A stretch of DNA of 43,115 bases, taken from assembly GCA_024275915.1 (NCBI GenBank), contig JAJRYG010000061.1, positions 1 through 43,115 of the forward strand, read 5' to 3'. The translations under genes and the position numbers were made by a program. Positions within the stretch are counted from its first letter, which is position 1. Each line of letters begins with the position of its first letter. Positions 32,978 through 42,638 of this stretch are shown piece after piece. The notes below the pieces were generated by a model, which was given only the letters and a program-made list of their open reading frames with translations, searched no databases and was not told the DNA's origin. Origin of the DNA: Gammaproteobacteria bacterium. GTDB lineage: Bacteria > Pseudomonadota > Gammaproteobacteria > UBA6429 > Thiohalophilaceae.

Positions 32978-34006
32978 ATGAATCCCATGTTGCAAAGCTT
33001 CACATTGCTGCTTGCTGTTTTACTCAGCCTGCCGGCCCAGGCCACCGATCTGAGCCAGCTGTACAAGAAACTCAAGCCATCAGTGGCGGTGCTGGTAACC
33101 AACGAAAAGGTCATGCTGCCCAACAACCACAAGGGGCTGGCCAGTGTGCAGAGTCTGGGCTCGGGCGTGCTGATTTCCGATGAGGGGCTGCTGCTGTCGG
33201 CGGCCCATGTGGTGCAGACTGCCGAGCAGATCACCGTCATTTTCGCTGACGATGAACAGATCCCGGCCAAAGTAATTTCTTCCCTGCCCGGTGCCGACAT
33301 TGCCCTGCTGCAACTGGCACACATGCCAAAGCAGTTTGCCGTGGCCCGTCTAGCCGACTCGGACAAGGCGAATATCGGTGAAGAGGTTTTCGTCATCGGC
33401 GCACCTTATGGCATTCCCCATACCCTGACCGTTGGCCATCTGAGCGGCCGTCACCAGCCAAACCGGCTGATCGGAGGGTTCATGCAGGGGGAATTTTTCC
33501 AGACCGATGCGGCCATCAACCAGGGCAACTCCGGTGGCCCCCTGTTCAACATGCAAGGTGAACTGCTGGGCATCATCAGCTACATCCGCAGCCAGTCCGG
33601 TGGCTCCGAAGGCCTGGGTTTTGCGGTAGCCAGCAACTCCATCAGCTCCCTGCTGCTGGACAAACGTCCCCTGTGGAGTGGTATCGATGCCTATTATCTG
33701 GATAACACAATGGCTCGCATCTTCAACCTGCCCCAATCCAATGGCCTGCTGGTTCAGCGCATTGCCAGCAATTCACCGGCGGCCAGAATCGGCCTGCACG
33801 GGGGTAAACTGCAGGCCAGCATCCAGGACGAAGAACTCATCCTCGGCGGTGACATCATTCTCTCCGTGGTGGGCATTCCCGTGACCGATGAGAAAAGTCT
33901 CGAGCGGATCAGCAGCACGATACGGGACATGGCCGACAACAAAACCATCCACATGATCATCCTGCGTGGCGGCAACGTGCTGGAGCTCAAAGGCAACTTT
34001 GACTAA
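32978..34006 (+). CDS. HtrA-like S1C serine protease with PDZ domain
   Basis: 342 residues, periplasmic. A signal peptide ends at LPAQA. The trypsin-fold catalytic triad is H77 (SAAHVV), D107 (GADIALLQL) and S185 (QGNSGGPLF). A single PDZ domain occupies about 235-335 (NGLLVQRIASNSPAARIGL, GGDIILSVVGIPV). One PDZ and a short length make it DegS-like in layout, but it has a cleavable signal rather than a clear anchor. Family members degrade or sense misfolded envelope proteins. Follows hemL by 41 bases. Confidence 0.92.
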   Translation: MNPMLQSFTLLLAVLLSLPAQATDLSQLYKKLKPSVAVLVTNEKVMLPNNHKGLASVQSLGSGVLISDEGLLLSAAHVVQTAEQITVIFADDEQIPAKVISSLPGADIALLQLAHMPKQFAVARLADSDKANIGEEVFVIGAPYGIPHTLTVGHLSGRHQPNRLIGGFMQGEFFQTDAAINQGNSGGPLFNMQGELLGIISYIRSQSGGSEGLGFAVASNSISSLLLDKRPLWSGIDAYYLDNTMARIFNLPQSNGLLVQRIASNSPAARIGLHGGKLQASIQDEELILGGDIILSVVGIPVTDEKSLERISSTIRDMADNKTIHMIILRGGNVLELKGNFD

Positions 34007-34011
34007 CCGGT

Positions 34012-36000
34012 ATGCCCGCCTGGTCAATCTTTCTCGACTGGATACAGGACTCGCCCACCCTCAGTCTGCTGATTGTCTTTCTCGTTGCCATGAGCGAGTC
34101 CCTTGCCCTGGTGGGCATGATCGTGCCCGGCGCCTTTTTGATGGTCAGTTTCGGCGCCCTGATTGCCACCGGCTACCTGCCCTTCTGGCCAACGGTAGGG
34201 GTCGCCACACTGGGCGCCGTGGCCGGTGATGGCCTGAGTTATCTGCTCGGCGCCCATTACAACCAACGGCTGGCCAACATCTGGCCCTTTACCCGCTACC
34301 CGGATCTCATTCCCCAGGGCAAAAACTTTTTTGCCCGCCACGGCAGCAAGAGCGTGCTGCTGGGCCGCTTCTTCGGCCCATTGCGTGCCGTGATCCCCGC
34401 CATTGCCGGCATGTTGCACATGCCGAAAAAAACCTTCTTTGCCGTCAACCTGCTTTCCGCCATCCTCTGGGCACCCGTTTACCTGTTACCCGGTATCCTG
34501 TTTGGTACCTCACTGGAACTGGCGGCAGAATTCGCCGGCCGTTTTACCCTGCTGCTGGTCGTCCTGATGGTGCTCATCTGGCTGAATACCTGGCTGGTGA
34601 AAAAAATCTATCGCTGGATTGCTCCGCGCACCGATCAGCTCATGCAACGGCTCATCGACTGGAGTCAACGCCACCCGCTGACAGGCAGGATCCCCGCCGC
34701 CATTTTGGTTCCCGAGCAATCGGAAATTCGCGGCCTCAGTCTGCTGGTCATGTTACTGACCATCTCCACCTTCGGTTTTGTCCTGATCTCGCAACTGTCC
34801 AGTTCCCAGCCCATTTTGTATAACCTCGATCTGTTGCTCTGGCATACCTTGCAGACCTTGCGTTCACCACCCATTGATCACCTCATGGTGTTTGTCAGCA
34901 GCCTGGCCAATTTCAACCTGCTCGCGGCCTTTACCCTGCTGGTTGCCAGCGTGCTGCTGGCTCTCCGGCGTTACCAGGCCCTGTGGCACTGGCTGGTCGC
35001 CTTTGCCTTCCCGGCAGCCCTCATTACCAGCCTGCAGGCTTTCGGACTCATCACCGAACAGCTGCCACTGACACCGGGCAGTCCCCTTTCCTACCTCGAC
35101 CCCCGCACCACCCTGGCAACTGTGGTCTATGGCTTTTCTGCTATTCTCGTAACCCGGCAGATCCCCTTTCGCGGCCGGCCATATATCTATCTTGCCACCA
35201 GCCTCGGTATCCTGTTCATCGCCTTCTCACAGCTCTACCTGGGACTGGCCTGGTTCAGCGACGTTCTGGGCGGCCTGTTCTTTGCCAGTGCCTGGACCGC
35301 CCTGCTCGGCATCGCCTACCGCCGCCACGCCACCGCCGCCATTCCCTTGCATGGACACAAGCTGATCTGGTTGCCGCTGCTTGTGGTCCCCGTGATCATC
35401 TATGCCAGCCTCGTGCATGAGCGGGACTTCGGCTACCACAATCCTGCCAGCCCGCAAACCACGGTGAGTCTGGACCAATGGCTCAACAGTGACTGGATCA
35501 ACCTGCCAGCCTACCGGCACGACCTGCTCGGCCACAATGATTTCGCCTTTACCCTGCAGATTGCGGCCTCCACAAAAACACTCAATCACATTCTGCAACA
35601 GGCCGGCTGGCAAAAACCCGGCGACAGGGACATGTCCTTCCTCAATCTCTTCAACCCACAGGCCGGCCTGACCGATCTACCCATTCCCGAACACGTGCAT
35701 GCCGGCAAGTACGAAAAACTGCACTGGATAAAGCCCCGGACGGACAGCCTGGAGATCCTGCGATTGTGGCCGGCAACTGTCCATGTTGACAATGGACAAC
35801 AGACTATACCATTGTGGTACGGCTACCTCAGCCGGCTGGTGCTGGGTCAACTGCCAGGTGTTCGATACCTGAAAACCGATCGCCAGGCCATGCCATCACT
35901 GGCGGTCATCCGCAAGATGTTCCACCGCTGCAAACAGGTTCTCCGTCAACGTGAGACAGAACCTGCACAAAGGGTGTTGCTAATAAGCTGTCCTGGATAA
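34012..36000 (+). CDS. DedA / PAP2-like / LssY C-terminal fusion membrane protein
   Basis: 662 residues. The N-terminal DedA domain (about 1-200) has ESLALVGMIVPG, the GDGLSYLLG acidic motif and GRFFGPLRAVIPAIAG with the key Arg, all conserved, so it may flip or transport a lipid. A PAP2-like domain follows (about 235-440), but its catalytic motifs are eroded: the PSGH loop reads LDPRTT and the SRxxLGxHxxxD motif reads SQLYLGLAWFSD, losing Arg and His. The C-terminal LssY domain begins near FGYHNP and includes RHDLLGHNDFAFTLQI. The PAP2 part is probably not a phosphatase. The start lies five bases after the protease stop. Confidence 0.9.
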   Translation: MPAWSIFLDWIQDSPTLSLLIVFLVAMSESLALVGMIVPGAFLMVSFGALIATGYLPFWPTVGVATLGAVAGDGLSYLLGAHYNQRLANIWPFTRYPDLIPQGKNFFARHGSKSVLLGRFFGPLRAVIPAIAGMLHMPKKTFFAVNLLSAILWAPVYLLPGILFGTSLELAAEFAGRFTLLLVVLMVLIWLNTWLVKKIYRWIAPRTDQLMQRLIDWSQRHPLTGRIPAAILVPEQSEIRGLSLLVMLLTISTFGFVLISQLSSSQPILYNLDLLLWHTLQTLRSPPIDHLMVFVSSLANFNLLAAFTLLVASVLLALRRYQALWHWLVAFAFPAALITSLQAFGLITEQLPLTPGSPLSYLDPRTTLATVVYGFSAILVTRQIPFRGRPYIYLATSLGILFIAFSQLYLGLAWFSDVLGGLFFASAWTALLGIAYRRHATAAIPLHGHKLIWLPLLVVPVIIYASLVHERDFGYHNPASPQTTVSLDQWLNSDWINLPAYRHDLLGHNDFAFTLQIAASTKTLNHILQQAGWQKPGDRDMSFLNLFNPQAGLTDLPIPEHVHAGKYEKLHWIKPRTDSLEILRLWPATVHVDNGQQTIPLWYGYLSRLVLGQLPGVRYLKTDRQAMPSLAVIRKMFHRCKQVLRQRETEPAQRVLLISCPG

Positions 36001-36026
36001 TGATTGGGTTTAGGGCAACGACCGGG

Positions 36027-36195
36027 TTAACCGGCTGTTGAAAAACGCCGTTATTCGACAGCCTGTGTGCGGTGCAGGGACGCACCGCCATTTTCAATGA
36101 CCATAAGTCATTGAAAATGTGAGGGAACGGCAAACCGCGTTTGCCGTTCCCGGGTTGAAAAAGGCCAGGGAAGGGCTTTTTCAACATCCTGTTAA
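36027..36195 (+). mobile_element. MITE-like repeat, copy 2 (169 bp, complete)
   Basis: Flanked by TTAA at both ends. Terminal inverted repeats are TTAACCGGCTGTTGAAAAA on the left and, on the opposite strand, TTAACAGGATGTTGAAAAA on the right. Inside are four hairpins: an imperfect palindrome in the left arm (GGCTGT...ACAGCC), GGTGC/GCACC, CATTTTCAATGAC with a five-base loop, and GGGAACGGCAAAC with a three-base loop. No coding capacity is credible. It lies between the convergent DedA-fusion and LON-domain genes and may end their transcription. Confidence 0.9.
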
Positions 36196-36198
36196 GGA

Positions 36199-36789
36199 TC
36201 AATCCGCCCAGATATCCAGCTTGCGCAGGATTTTTTCGATTTCATCCAGGCGTTGATAGGCGTCTTCGATTTTCAGCAGATTCTGCTTGTCCCCGAGTTC
36301 GATGGGCAGCAGTTCGACCAGCCTGGCACTGACCCAGTTGGCGTCTCCGTAATCGGTGGGCAGTTTGGTGTAGGGCATGTCCAGCTGGGCCATGATCTGG
36401 TTGAGCAGATCCACCAGGGGCTGATGGCGTTCTTCGATAGGCTGGGAAGGGGTATTTTCCAGCAGCTCCACTTCGGCGACGATCAGCTGGTTGCGTTCCA
36501 CCTTTTTGGAGATGATTTTATAGCGTTGTTCTCCGGCCAGGGTCACGCCGAGAATGCCATCCTTGCGTTTGTGCCAGTAGTTGATGCGACAGACGGTACC
36601 CATGTCATAGATTTCGGCCGCCTTGCCGGTTTCGCTGCCGTTTTTGATCAGCACGACACCGATACCCCGGTCGGTACGCAGGCAGTCACTGATCATATCC
36701 AGGTAACGGGGTTCGAAGACACGCAGTGGCAGAACACCACCGGGAAACAATACCGATTTCAGAGGAAAAAGCGGAATGGTCAATGTCAT
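36199..36789 (-). CDS. LON peptidase substrate-binding domain protein
   Basis: 196 residues from the ATG at 36789; a TTG at 36813 gives a longer form and neither has a strong ribosome site. It holds only the Lon N-terminal (LAN) domain: TIPLFPLKSVLFPGGVLPLRVFEPRYL, GIGVVLIKNG, GTVCRINYW and GVTLAGEQRYKI. There is no ATPase or protease part. These proteins are thought to bind substrates or regulate proteolysis. It follows ubiX on the minus strand. Confidence 0.92.
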   Translation of the reverse strand: MTLTIPLFPLKSVLFPGGVLPLRVFEPRYLDMISDCLRTDRGIGVVLIKNGSETGKAAEIYDMGTVCRINYWHKRKDGILGVTLAGEQRYKIISKKVERNQLIVAEVELLENTPSQPIEERHQPLVDLLNQIMAQLDMPYTKLPTDYGDANWVSARLVELLPIELGDKQNLLKIEDAYQRLDEIEKILRKLDIWAD

Positions 36790-36831
36790 GTTGTTCACGC
36801 TGCCTGAAGTCAAAAACCACCGACTTGCCTG

Positions 36832-37458
36832 TTATTGGTTATCTGTTTTCTCCCCCCAGGGGGAAAGAAGGCTGTGTTCCATACCGAGGTGGTCGAGAAT
36901 GCGGGCCACCATGAAATCAACCAGATCGTTGATATCGATGGGATTCTGGTAGAAACCCGGGTTGGCGGGCATGATGGTTGCGCCTGCCTTGCTTAATTTA
37001 AGCATATTTTCCAGATGTATGGGTGACAACGGCGTCTCACGCACCACCAGAATCAGTTTTCGCTGCTCCTTGAGCATCACATCGGCGGCCCGCTCCAGCA
37101 GATTGTCACTGATGCCGTGGGCGATGGCAGCCAGGGATCCGGCCGTACAGGGGCAGACCACCATGGTCCGGGCCCGGTGGGAACCACTGGCAATTGGCGC
37201 CATCCAGTCCTGCCGGCCAAAGACCGTCAGCAGCTCGGGGGCACACTCATACAGCTCGCAGAAATAGCGCTGCATGTCCGCCGTGCCCGCCGGCACCTCC
37301 AGTTCGGTTTCCATGTCCAGCACCATGCGTGCCGCCTTAGACACCAGCAGGTAGACGGGTACCCCGGCCTCGAGCAGCACCTGCAGCAGACGCAGGCCAT
37401 AGGCGGCGCCAGAGGCGCCGGTCATGGCCAGGATGACGGGATGGGTTGGCTGATTCAT
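36832..37458 (-). CDS. ubiX: Flavin prenyltransferase UbiX
   Basis: 208 residues. It makes prenylated FMN for the UbiD decarboxylase of ubiquinone synthesis. The N-terminal flavin motif is [49 protein letters not shown] and the substrate-loop region [12 protein letters not shown] are characteristic. The start overlaps the mpl stop by four bases (ATGA). UbiD is not in the window. Confidence 0.96.
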   Translation of the reverse strand: MNQPTHPVILAMTGASGAAYGLRLLQVLLEAGVPVYLLVSKAARMVLDMETELEVPAGTADMQRYFCELYECAPELLTVFGRQDWMAPIASGSHRARTMVVCPCTAGSLAAIAHGISDNLLERAADVMLKEQRKLILVVRETPLSPIHLENMLKLSKAGATIMPANPGFYQNPIDINDLVDFMVARILDHLGMEHSLLSPWGEKTDNQ

Positions 37459-38840
37459 GATGAGGTGCTCTGCGACTGTTCCGTGCCTGCCAGGGCATCC
37501 AGCAGGCGTTGATGAATGTTTTCAAAGCCACCGTTACTCATGATCAGCACATGGCAGCCAGGACGGCGGCTGGCCACAACGGCCTGGATGAGATGGTCGA
37601 CGGAATCATACAAACCGGCCTTGTCGCCCAGTGACTCTACTATAGCAGTCATGTCCCAGTCGATCCCCTCGTGCTGGCTGAGCATGACCTGATCGGCCTG
37701 CTGCAGCGCCGCGGCCAGGCTCTGGCGGTGTACCCCCATGCGCATGGTATTGGAGCGGGGTTCGAGAATGGCGATCAGCGGCGCCCGGCCGATGCGTTGG
37801 CGCAGACCAGCCAGGGTGGTGGCGATGGCGGTGGGATGATGGGCAAAATCATCGTAGACGGTGACCCCGGCCACCTCGCCGCGCACTTCCATGCGCCGTT
37901 TGATGCCCCTGAAGTCGGCCAGGGATTCGATACTCAGGGCCACGGGAACCCCGGCATGGCGGGCGGCGGCAATGGCCGCCAGGCCGTTGAGCATGTTGTG
38001 CCGGCCAATCTGTGACCACTGCACCCGGCCCTGGGGCTGGCCATCAAGGCACACCTCGAACTGGCTACCATCGTCATTTGCCTCACTGGCAGACCAGCCT
38101 GTTGGCCCTTTGGCAGAAAAGGCCTCCTGCGGGGTCCAGCAGCCCATCGCCAGCACCTCGTCGAGGTTGGCATCTTCGGTATTGTGCACCACCAGACCGT
38201 TACCGGGGACGATACGCATCAGGTGGTGAAACTGGGTCTTGATGGCGTCCAGACTGGCAAAGATGTCTGCATGGTCGAATTCCAGGTTGTTGAGCACCAG
38301 GGTGCGGGGCCGGTAATGGACAAACTTGGAACGCTTGTCGAAAAAAGCCGTGTCGTACTCGTCGGCCTCGACGACGAAGAAAGGCGTTTGGCCCAAGCGG
38401 GCCGAGATACCGAAGTTGCCGGGAATGCCACCGATGAGAAAGCCTGGCTGCAAGCCGTTGGCTTCCAGTAACCAGGCCAGCATGCTGGCCGTCGTGGTCT
38501 TGCCATGGGTGCCGGCCACCGCCAGCACCCAGCGATCCTGCAACACATGCTCCGACAGCCACTGGGGCCCGGAGCAATAGCGAAGGCCCTGATTGAGCAC
38601 GTATTCCACCGCCGGATTGCCGCGAGACAGGGCATTGCCGATCACTACCAGATCCGGTGCCGGTTGCAGGTGGGCCGCCTCATAGCCCTGGCACAGGCCA
38701 ATGCCCTGCTCGGCAAGCTGGGTACTCATGGGCGGGTAGACATTGGCATCGGAACCCGTGACCGTATAGCCCAGCTCACGGGCCAGCAAGGCCAGCCCGC
38801 CCATGAAGGTGCCACAAATACCAAGGATATGAATGTGCAT
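37455..38840 (-). CDS. mpl: UDP-N-acetylmuramate:L-alanyl-gamma-D-glutamyl-meso-diaminopimelate ligase
   Basis: 461 residues. A Mur ligase that attaches recycled tripeptide to UDP-MurNAc. N-terminal [23 protein letters not shown] binds the UDP group; the ATP loop is [25 protein letters not shown] and [21 protein letters not shown] complete the catalytic domains. [12 protein letters not shown] separates Mpl from MurC. It belongs with AnmK and the M23 enzymes to cell-wall recycling, though from a different unit. Confidence 0.97.
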   Translation of the reverse strand: MHIHILGICGTFMGGLALLARELGYTVTGSDANVYPPMSTQLAEQGIGLCQGYEAAHLQPAPDLVVIGNALSRGNPAVEYVLNQGLRYCSGPQWLSEHVLQDRWVLAVAGTHGKTTTASMLAWLLEANGLQPGFLIGGIPGNFGISARLGQTPFFVVEADEYDTAFFDKRSKFVHYRPRTLVLNNLEFDHADIFASLDAIKTQFHHLMRIVPGNGLVVHNTEDANLDEVLAMGCWTPQEAFSAKGPTGWSASEANDDGSQFEVCLDGQPQGRVQWSQIGRHNMLNGLAAIAAARHAGVPVALSIESLADFRGIKRRMEVRGEVAGVTVYDDFAHHPTAIATTLAGLRQRIGRAPLIAILEPRSNTMRMGVHRQSLAAALQQADQVMLSQHEGIDWDMTAIVESLGDKAGLYDSVDHLIQAVVASRRPGCHVLIMSNGGFENIHQRLLDALAGTEQSQSTSS

Positions 38841-38841
38841 C

Positions 38842-39357
38842 TCAGGCCGTCTCGGGCAACAGTGTGTTCATCGACCAGACGCTCAACATGAAAAAACCAA
38901 TCGCCAGCACCACACTGACAAGCAGACCGGTCGACAGCGCGTTGCGCAGAATATGGGCGGTGATCGCCAGGCCCCAGACATTCAGTAGCACCAGCATGAT
39001 CGCCGCGAGTCCGGCTGGCTCCTCCATCGGCCGCAGCAGCAACAGGGGAGGGACCGCGAACAGGCTGATGACAAGACCCGTGCCGAGAAGACTGTTGAGG
39101 ATCTGGTTGATACGCTTGGCATACCCCAGCAATACCAGCAACAGCGCCAGACTGCCAAGGCTGACGACCTGATGAACCGTCACGGTCAACAACACCGTAC
39201 CAAAGTCTACCGCCGGAACCGACAGGCTCAGGGTGAGGGTATCCAGGATCAGGGCACAGATCAGCAGCAACCAGAACAGAGAAATGGAATAGGGTAAATC
39301 CTCGGGTTTTTTCTTGAAGCGGCAGATTGCCCAGAACAAATTTAACCAGTATCGCAT
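38842..39357 (-). CDS. Small integral membrane protein (YIP1-like)
   Basis: 171 residues with about five hydrophobic helices (YSISLFWLLLICALILDTL, VVSLGSLALLLVLLGYA, LVISLFAVPPLLLL, AAIMLVLLNVWGLAITAHIL, LLVSVVLAIGFFML). The start MRYWLNLFWAICRFKKKPEDLPYS resembles YIP1 family proteins. Function unknown. It ends one base before mpl and is probably first gene of the mpl-ubiX-LON unit. Confidence 0.8.
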   Translation of the reverse strand: MRYWLNLFWAICRFKKKPEDLPYSISLFWLLLICALILDTLTLSLSVPAVDFGTVLLTVTVHQVVSLGSLALLLVLLGYAKRINQILNSLLGTGLVISLFAVPPLLLLRPMEEPAGLAAIMLVLLNVWGLAITAHILRNALSTGLLVSVVLAIGFFMLSVWSMNTLLPETA

Positions 39358-39481
39358 GATGACTTGAGGTGAACCCCGTCTCTATTCGATGCCAAAAAAT
39401 ACGCAAGAGATATACATCATACCCCAATACATGCAAAATGTGCCCAGTATCCCCCACTTGAGTCGCAAACCAGGCAAGGCC

Positions 39482-40651
39482 ATGAACCAGTCCATCGAAC
39501 CCCGTTTTATCGACACCCCCGCAGAGCTGGAAAGATTCTGCGAACAGCTTCGTCCCGCTACAGTCATCGCCCTGGACACCGAGTTCATCCGCATCAAGAC
39601 CTATTACGCCCGGCTTTGCCTCATCCAGATTGCCACCGAGGATGTCATGGCCTGCATCGATCCACTGGCCATCGAGGATCTCACTCCCCTGCTGGACATT
39701 CTCTATGATCCGAGCAAGCTCAAGGTCTTCCATGCGGCACGCCAGGATCTGGAAATCTTTTTCGATCGCTGGAAGAAACTACCCCAGCCCATATTCGATA
39801 CCCAGATTGCCTGTGCCGTGCTGGGTTATCCCGATCAGATGGGCTATGCCAGTCTGGTGGAAAACTTTCTCCATCTCAGCATCGACAAGTCCCATGCCCG
39901 CACCGACTGGTCACAACGACCCCTGTCGGCAAAGCAGCTGAGTTACGCCATTGACGATGCGCGCTATCTGCTGCAAATCTATCCCATGGTGGTAGATAAA
40001 CTCAAGGAACTGAATCGCCTGGACTGGCTGGACGAGGATTTCCAGCAACTGGTCAACCCCGCCCTGTACGACAAGGATCCGGCCATCAGCTGGCAGCGGG
40101 TCGGCAGTCACGGCCGCCTCAAGGCCCGGCAACTGGCCATCCTGCGCGAGCTGGCCACCTGGCGGGAAACGGAGGCACGTCGGCGTGACAAACCCCGCAA
40201 ATGGATATTGAGTGACGATGTCCTGCTCTCTCTGGCCCGGCTCACGCCACAAAATCTCGACGAGCTGGCCAAAATCCACGAAATGCCAGGCGGAGTGGTA
40301 AAAAATTCCGGTGCGAAAATCCTCGAACTGATCAAAAAAGCCCAGGCCCTGCCGGAGAGTGAATGGCCAAGCCCGCCGGCCAAATACCGGCCCAGCGCCG
40401 ACGAAGAAAGCCTGTCTGATCTGCTCATGACCTGGCTGAAAATCCTTGCCAGCAAAAACAACATCAGCGCCGCCTCCCTGACCAACCGCAAGGAAATCGA
40501 CCGCCTGGCCCGCGGCGAAAGGGATCTCTCGGTGCTCAAAGGCTGGCGTGGCCATCTTGTCGGCCAGCCCCTGCTGGATCTCATCGAAGGCCATGTCTGT
40601 CTGCAGGTCATCGAGGGGCGGGTCACGGCCCGGGACAGCAAGGCCGGCTAG
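39482..40651 (+). CDS. rnd: Ribonuclease D
   Basis: 389 residues from the ATG at 39482; an in-frame ATG at 39389 adds a doubtful leader. A 3'-5' exoribonuclease for tRNA trimming. DEDDy catalytic residues are in ALDTEFIR (D, E), FHAARQDLEIF (D) and YAIDDARYLLQIY (Y, D). Two HRDC-type nucleic-acid domains follow, the first with RQLAILRELATWRETEARRRDKP. Divergent from the YIP1-like gene. Confidence 0.95.
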   Translation: MNQSIEPRFIDTPAELERFCEQLRPATVIALDTEFIRIKTYYARLCLIQIATEDVMACIDPLAIEDLTPLLDILYDPSKLKVFHAARQDLEIFFDRWKKLPQPIFDTQIACAVLGYPDQMGYASLVENFLHLSIDKSHARTDWSQRPLSAKQLSYAIDDARYLLQIYPMVVDKLKELNRLDWLDEDFQQLVNPALYDKDPAISWQRVGSHGRLKARQLAILRELATWRETEARRRDKPRKWILSDDVLLSLARLTPQNLDELAKIHEMPGGVVKNSGAKILELIKKAQALPESEWPSPPAKYRPSADEESLSDLLMTWLKILASKNNISAASLTNRKEIDRLARGERDLSVLKGWRGHLVGQPLLDLIEGHVCLQVIEGRVTARDSKAG

Positions 40652-40659
40652 CCGCCAGC

Positions 40660-41844
40660 ATGATCAGGGTAAACAAGAAATACCGCTATCCCTGGCGTGA
40701 TGGCGGCCAGTTCGGCCTGCTGGTGGATGGCCGCCAGTTTTTCCCCTGCATGATCGATGCGATCAACGATGCCCGGGAGTTTGTCTGCCTGGAAACCTAT
40801 CTGATGGAGTCGGGCAGTGTCGCCAATCGTTTCATCGACGCCATCATCGAGGCCCGCCGGCGGCATGTGAATGTCTACCTCTTGCTGGATCACTATGGTT
40901 GCCGGCAGCTTCGTGACAGCGATGTACAGCGGCTGCGCGATGCCGGTGCCGAGCTGGAATTCTACAACCCCTTTCGCTGGCACGATCTGTTCAGCAGCAT
41001 GCGCCGCGACCATCGCAAGATGCTGCTCATCGATGGTGCACTGGCCTTTGTCGGTGGTGCCGGCATTACCGATGACTTCGTGCCACCCGGTATCGACGAC
41101 AGCAGCTGGCACGAACTGATGATCCGCATCGAAGGCCCGGTGCTGCAGGACTGGCTGGATCTGTTTACCCGCAGCTGGCAGGAGGTCACCGGGGCGCCCT
41201 CGACACTGCCGGTGGTCATTCCCTCACCCCGACCGGCCAACCAGATCGGCCGGGTGAGCATTTCCAGCGGTGCTCGGCATCAGGAAATCAACCGTTCGCT
41301 GATCAAGCGTTGCCGCAGCGCCGAACGCCGGATCTGGATCAGCACGCCGTATTTCATCGTTTCGCGAAAAATTCGCCGCGCCCTGCGTCGTGCCGCCCGC
41401 CGAGGTGTGGACGTGCGAGTCCTGGTACCTGGCCCCATCAGCGATCATCCCTGGGTCAGCCAGGCCAGCCGTGGCTATTACATGCGCCTGCTGCGTGCCG
41501 GGGTGCGGATTTTCGAGTACCAGCCCCGCTTCATCCACGCCAAGGTCCAGCTTTGTGACAGCTGGAGCTCACTGGGCTCATGCAACCTGGATCGCTGGAA
41601 CCAGCGATGGAACCTCGATGCCAATCAGGAAGTGGAAGACACCCTGTTTGCCGAACAAATTGCCCGCGAATTCGAAAAGGATTTCAACCACAGTGAAGAA
41701 ATCCTCTTTGCCAACTGGCGGATCCGCCCTCGGCACCAGCGCCTGCGGGAATGGTTCTGGGGACGCCTTGTCTACCTGCTTGAAAGGCTCAGGCCACCAA
41801 AACGAAAACTGCGCCACAGGAAAACCTACAGGAGTCGAAAATGA
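40660..41844 (+). CDS. ClsB-like cardiolipin synthase (phospholipase D family)
   Basis: 394 residues with no N-terminal transmembrane helices, unlike ClsA. Two HKD motifs: HRKMLLIDG (about 120) and HAKVQLCD (about 290), each with its downstream Gly-Ser or Asn (GGAGITDD; SLGSCNLDRW). The family transfers phosphatidyl groups to make cardiolipin. The basic tail (RPPKRKLRHRKT) may bind the membrane. It starts eight bases after rnd and overlaps the small lipoprotein by four. Confidence 0.92.
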   Translation: MIRVNKKYRYPWRDGGQFGLLVDGRQFFPCMIDAINDAREFVCLETYLMESGSVANRFIDAIIEARRRHVNVYLLLDHYGCRQLRDSDVQRLRDAGAELEFYNPFRWHDLFSSMRRDHRKMLLIDGALAFVGGAGITDDFVPPGIDDSSWHELMIRIEGPVLQDWLDLFTRSWQEVTGAPSTLPVVIPSPRPANQIGRVSISSGARHQEINRSLIKRCRSAERRIWISTPYFIVSRKIRRALRRAARRGVDVRVLVPGPISDHPWVSQASRGYYMRLLRAGVRIFEYQPRFIHAKVQLCDSWSSLGSCNLDRWNQRWNLDANQEVEDTLFAEQIAREFEKDFNHSEEILFANWRIRPRHQRLREWFWGRLVYLLERLRPPKRKLRHRKTYRSRK

Positions 41845-42044
41845 AAAAACTGCTTATCACGACACTGACACTTGCGAGTCTGCTGCAAACTGCCTGCAGC
41901 CAGGACACCGACAAGGCCGAAAATGACCAGGATCATGTCTGGAAAACCCAGACCGATGCCCTGAAACAGGCCCAGCAATTACAGGGCAGCCTGAATGAAG
42001 AAACCGAGCGCAAGCAAAAACAGCTGGAAGAAATCGACCGCTAG
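41841..42044 (+). CDS. Small putative lipoprotein
   Basis: 67 residues. The signal MKKLLITTLTLASLLQTAC ends with a lipobox-like LQTAC, so Cys19 would be lipid-modified. The mature part is a charged helix or coiled coil (HVWKTQTDALKQAQQLQGSL, ETERKQKQLEEIDR). AGGAG lies at correct spacing and the ATG overlaps the ClsB-like stop by four bases. No family recognised. The shape recalls small envelope lipoproteins of the Lpp kind, but without its repeats. Confidence 0.8.
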   Translation: MKKLLITTLTLASLLQTACSQDTDKAENDQDHVWKTQTDALKQAQQLQGSLNEETERKQKQLEEIDR

Positions 42045-42141
42045 GCCAACAGACAGGCAGCAGAAGCGGCGTCTGCACCCTGGCATTTGGCCAGAACCGG
42101 CGAACCCGGAAAAATAGCGGGCAAGATTTCTGCCCTGCCAT

Positions 42142-42180
42142 AAAAAAAGCGGGCCCAGTGTGCCTGGTGCCCGCTTTTTT
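42142..42180. terminator. Bidirectional rho-independent terminator
   Basis: AAAAAAAGCGGGC, interrupted CCAG/CTGG inner stem, GCCCGCTTTTTT. A/T tracts on both sides. It separates the convergent small lipoprotein and DsrE genes. Confidence 0.92.
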
Positions 42181-42200
42181 CAGCCCTAGTCAAAAGACCA

Positions 42201-42638
42201 TCAGGGCCGCAGGTAAGACCAGCCCTTTTCCTGCAACTGGATAATACGATGGGCTCCGGAAGGGACAATGGTGACACCCTCGGTCAGTACCGGCTTCTTG
42301 CCCATTTTCTTGGCCATCTTTTTCATGGTGTTGTTACAGGCACTGAACGTGATGTCGTCATCAACGGCCAGGCTCTTGACGCGGGTAGACTGGCTGTTGG
42401 CCTTGGTCAGCAGGCTCAGGCCCGGGCCATAGGCCACGATTTCAATCTCCACATTACCGGCACCAAAGGCCTTTTGCAGGTTGACGGCATTGTTCAGCAC
42501 GATTTTCTGGGTCATCGGATCATTGGTGCTGATCTGGATGACGACCTTATGTTCCTCATCGGCATGGGCAGTCCCCCAAGTGGCAGCCCCCATCAGCAAT
42601 GCGGATAACAACAGTACAACAGTCTTCATGGTTTTCAT
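42201..42638 (-). CDS. Exported DsrE family protein
   Basis: 145 residues. A signal peptide ends near AHA. The DsrE/F fold follows (HKVVIQISTNDPMTQKIVLNNAVNLQKAFG, VEIEIVAYGPGLSLL), with a single conserved Cys in TFSACNNTM at about residue 105 and a C-terminal VPSGAHRIIQLQEKGWSYLRP. Cytoplasmic DsrE proteins carry sulfur; the exported single-Cys type is frequent in sulfur oxidisers, but its role is not established. Confidence 0.9.
   Translation of the reverse strand: MKTMKTVVLLLSALLMGAATWGTAHADEEHKVVIQISTNDPMTQKIVLNNAVNLQKAFGAGNVEIEIVAYGPGLSLLTKANSQSTRVKSLAVDDDITFSACNNTMKKMAKKMGKKPVLTEGVTIVPSGAHRIIQLQEKGWSYLRP

Noticed and set aside
35906-36202. Open frame across repeat copy 2 as a protein gene
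   Set aside because: Same repeat-derived peptide, overlapping the DedA-fusion gene end; explained by the repeat.
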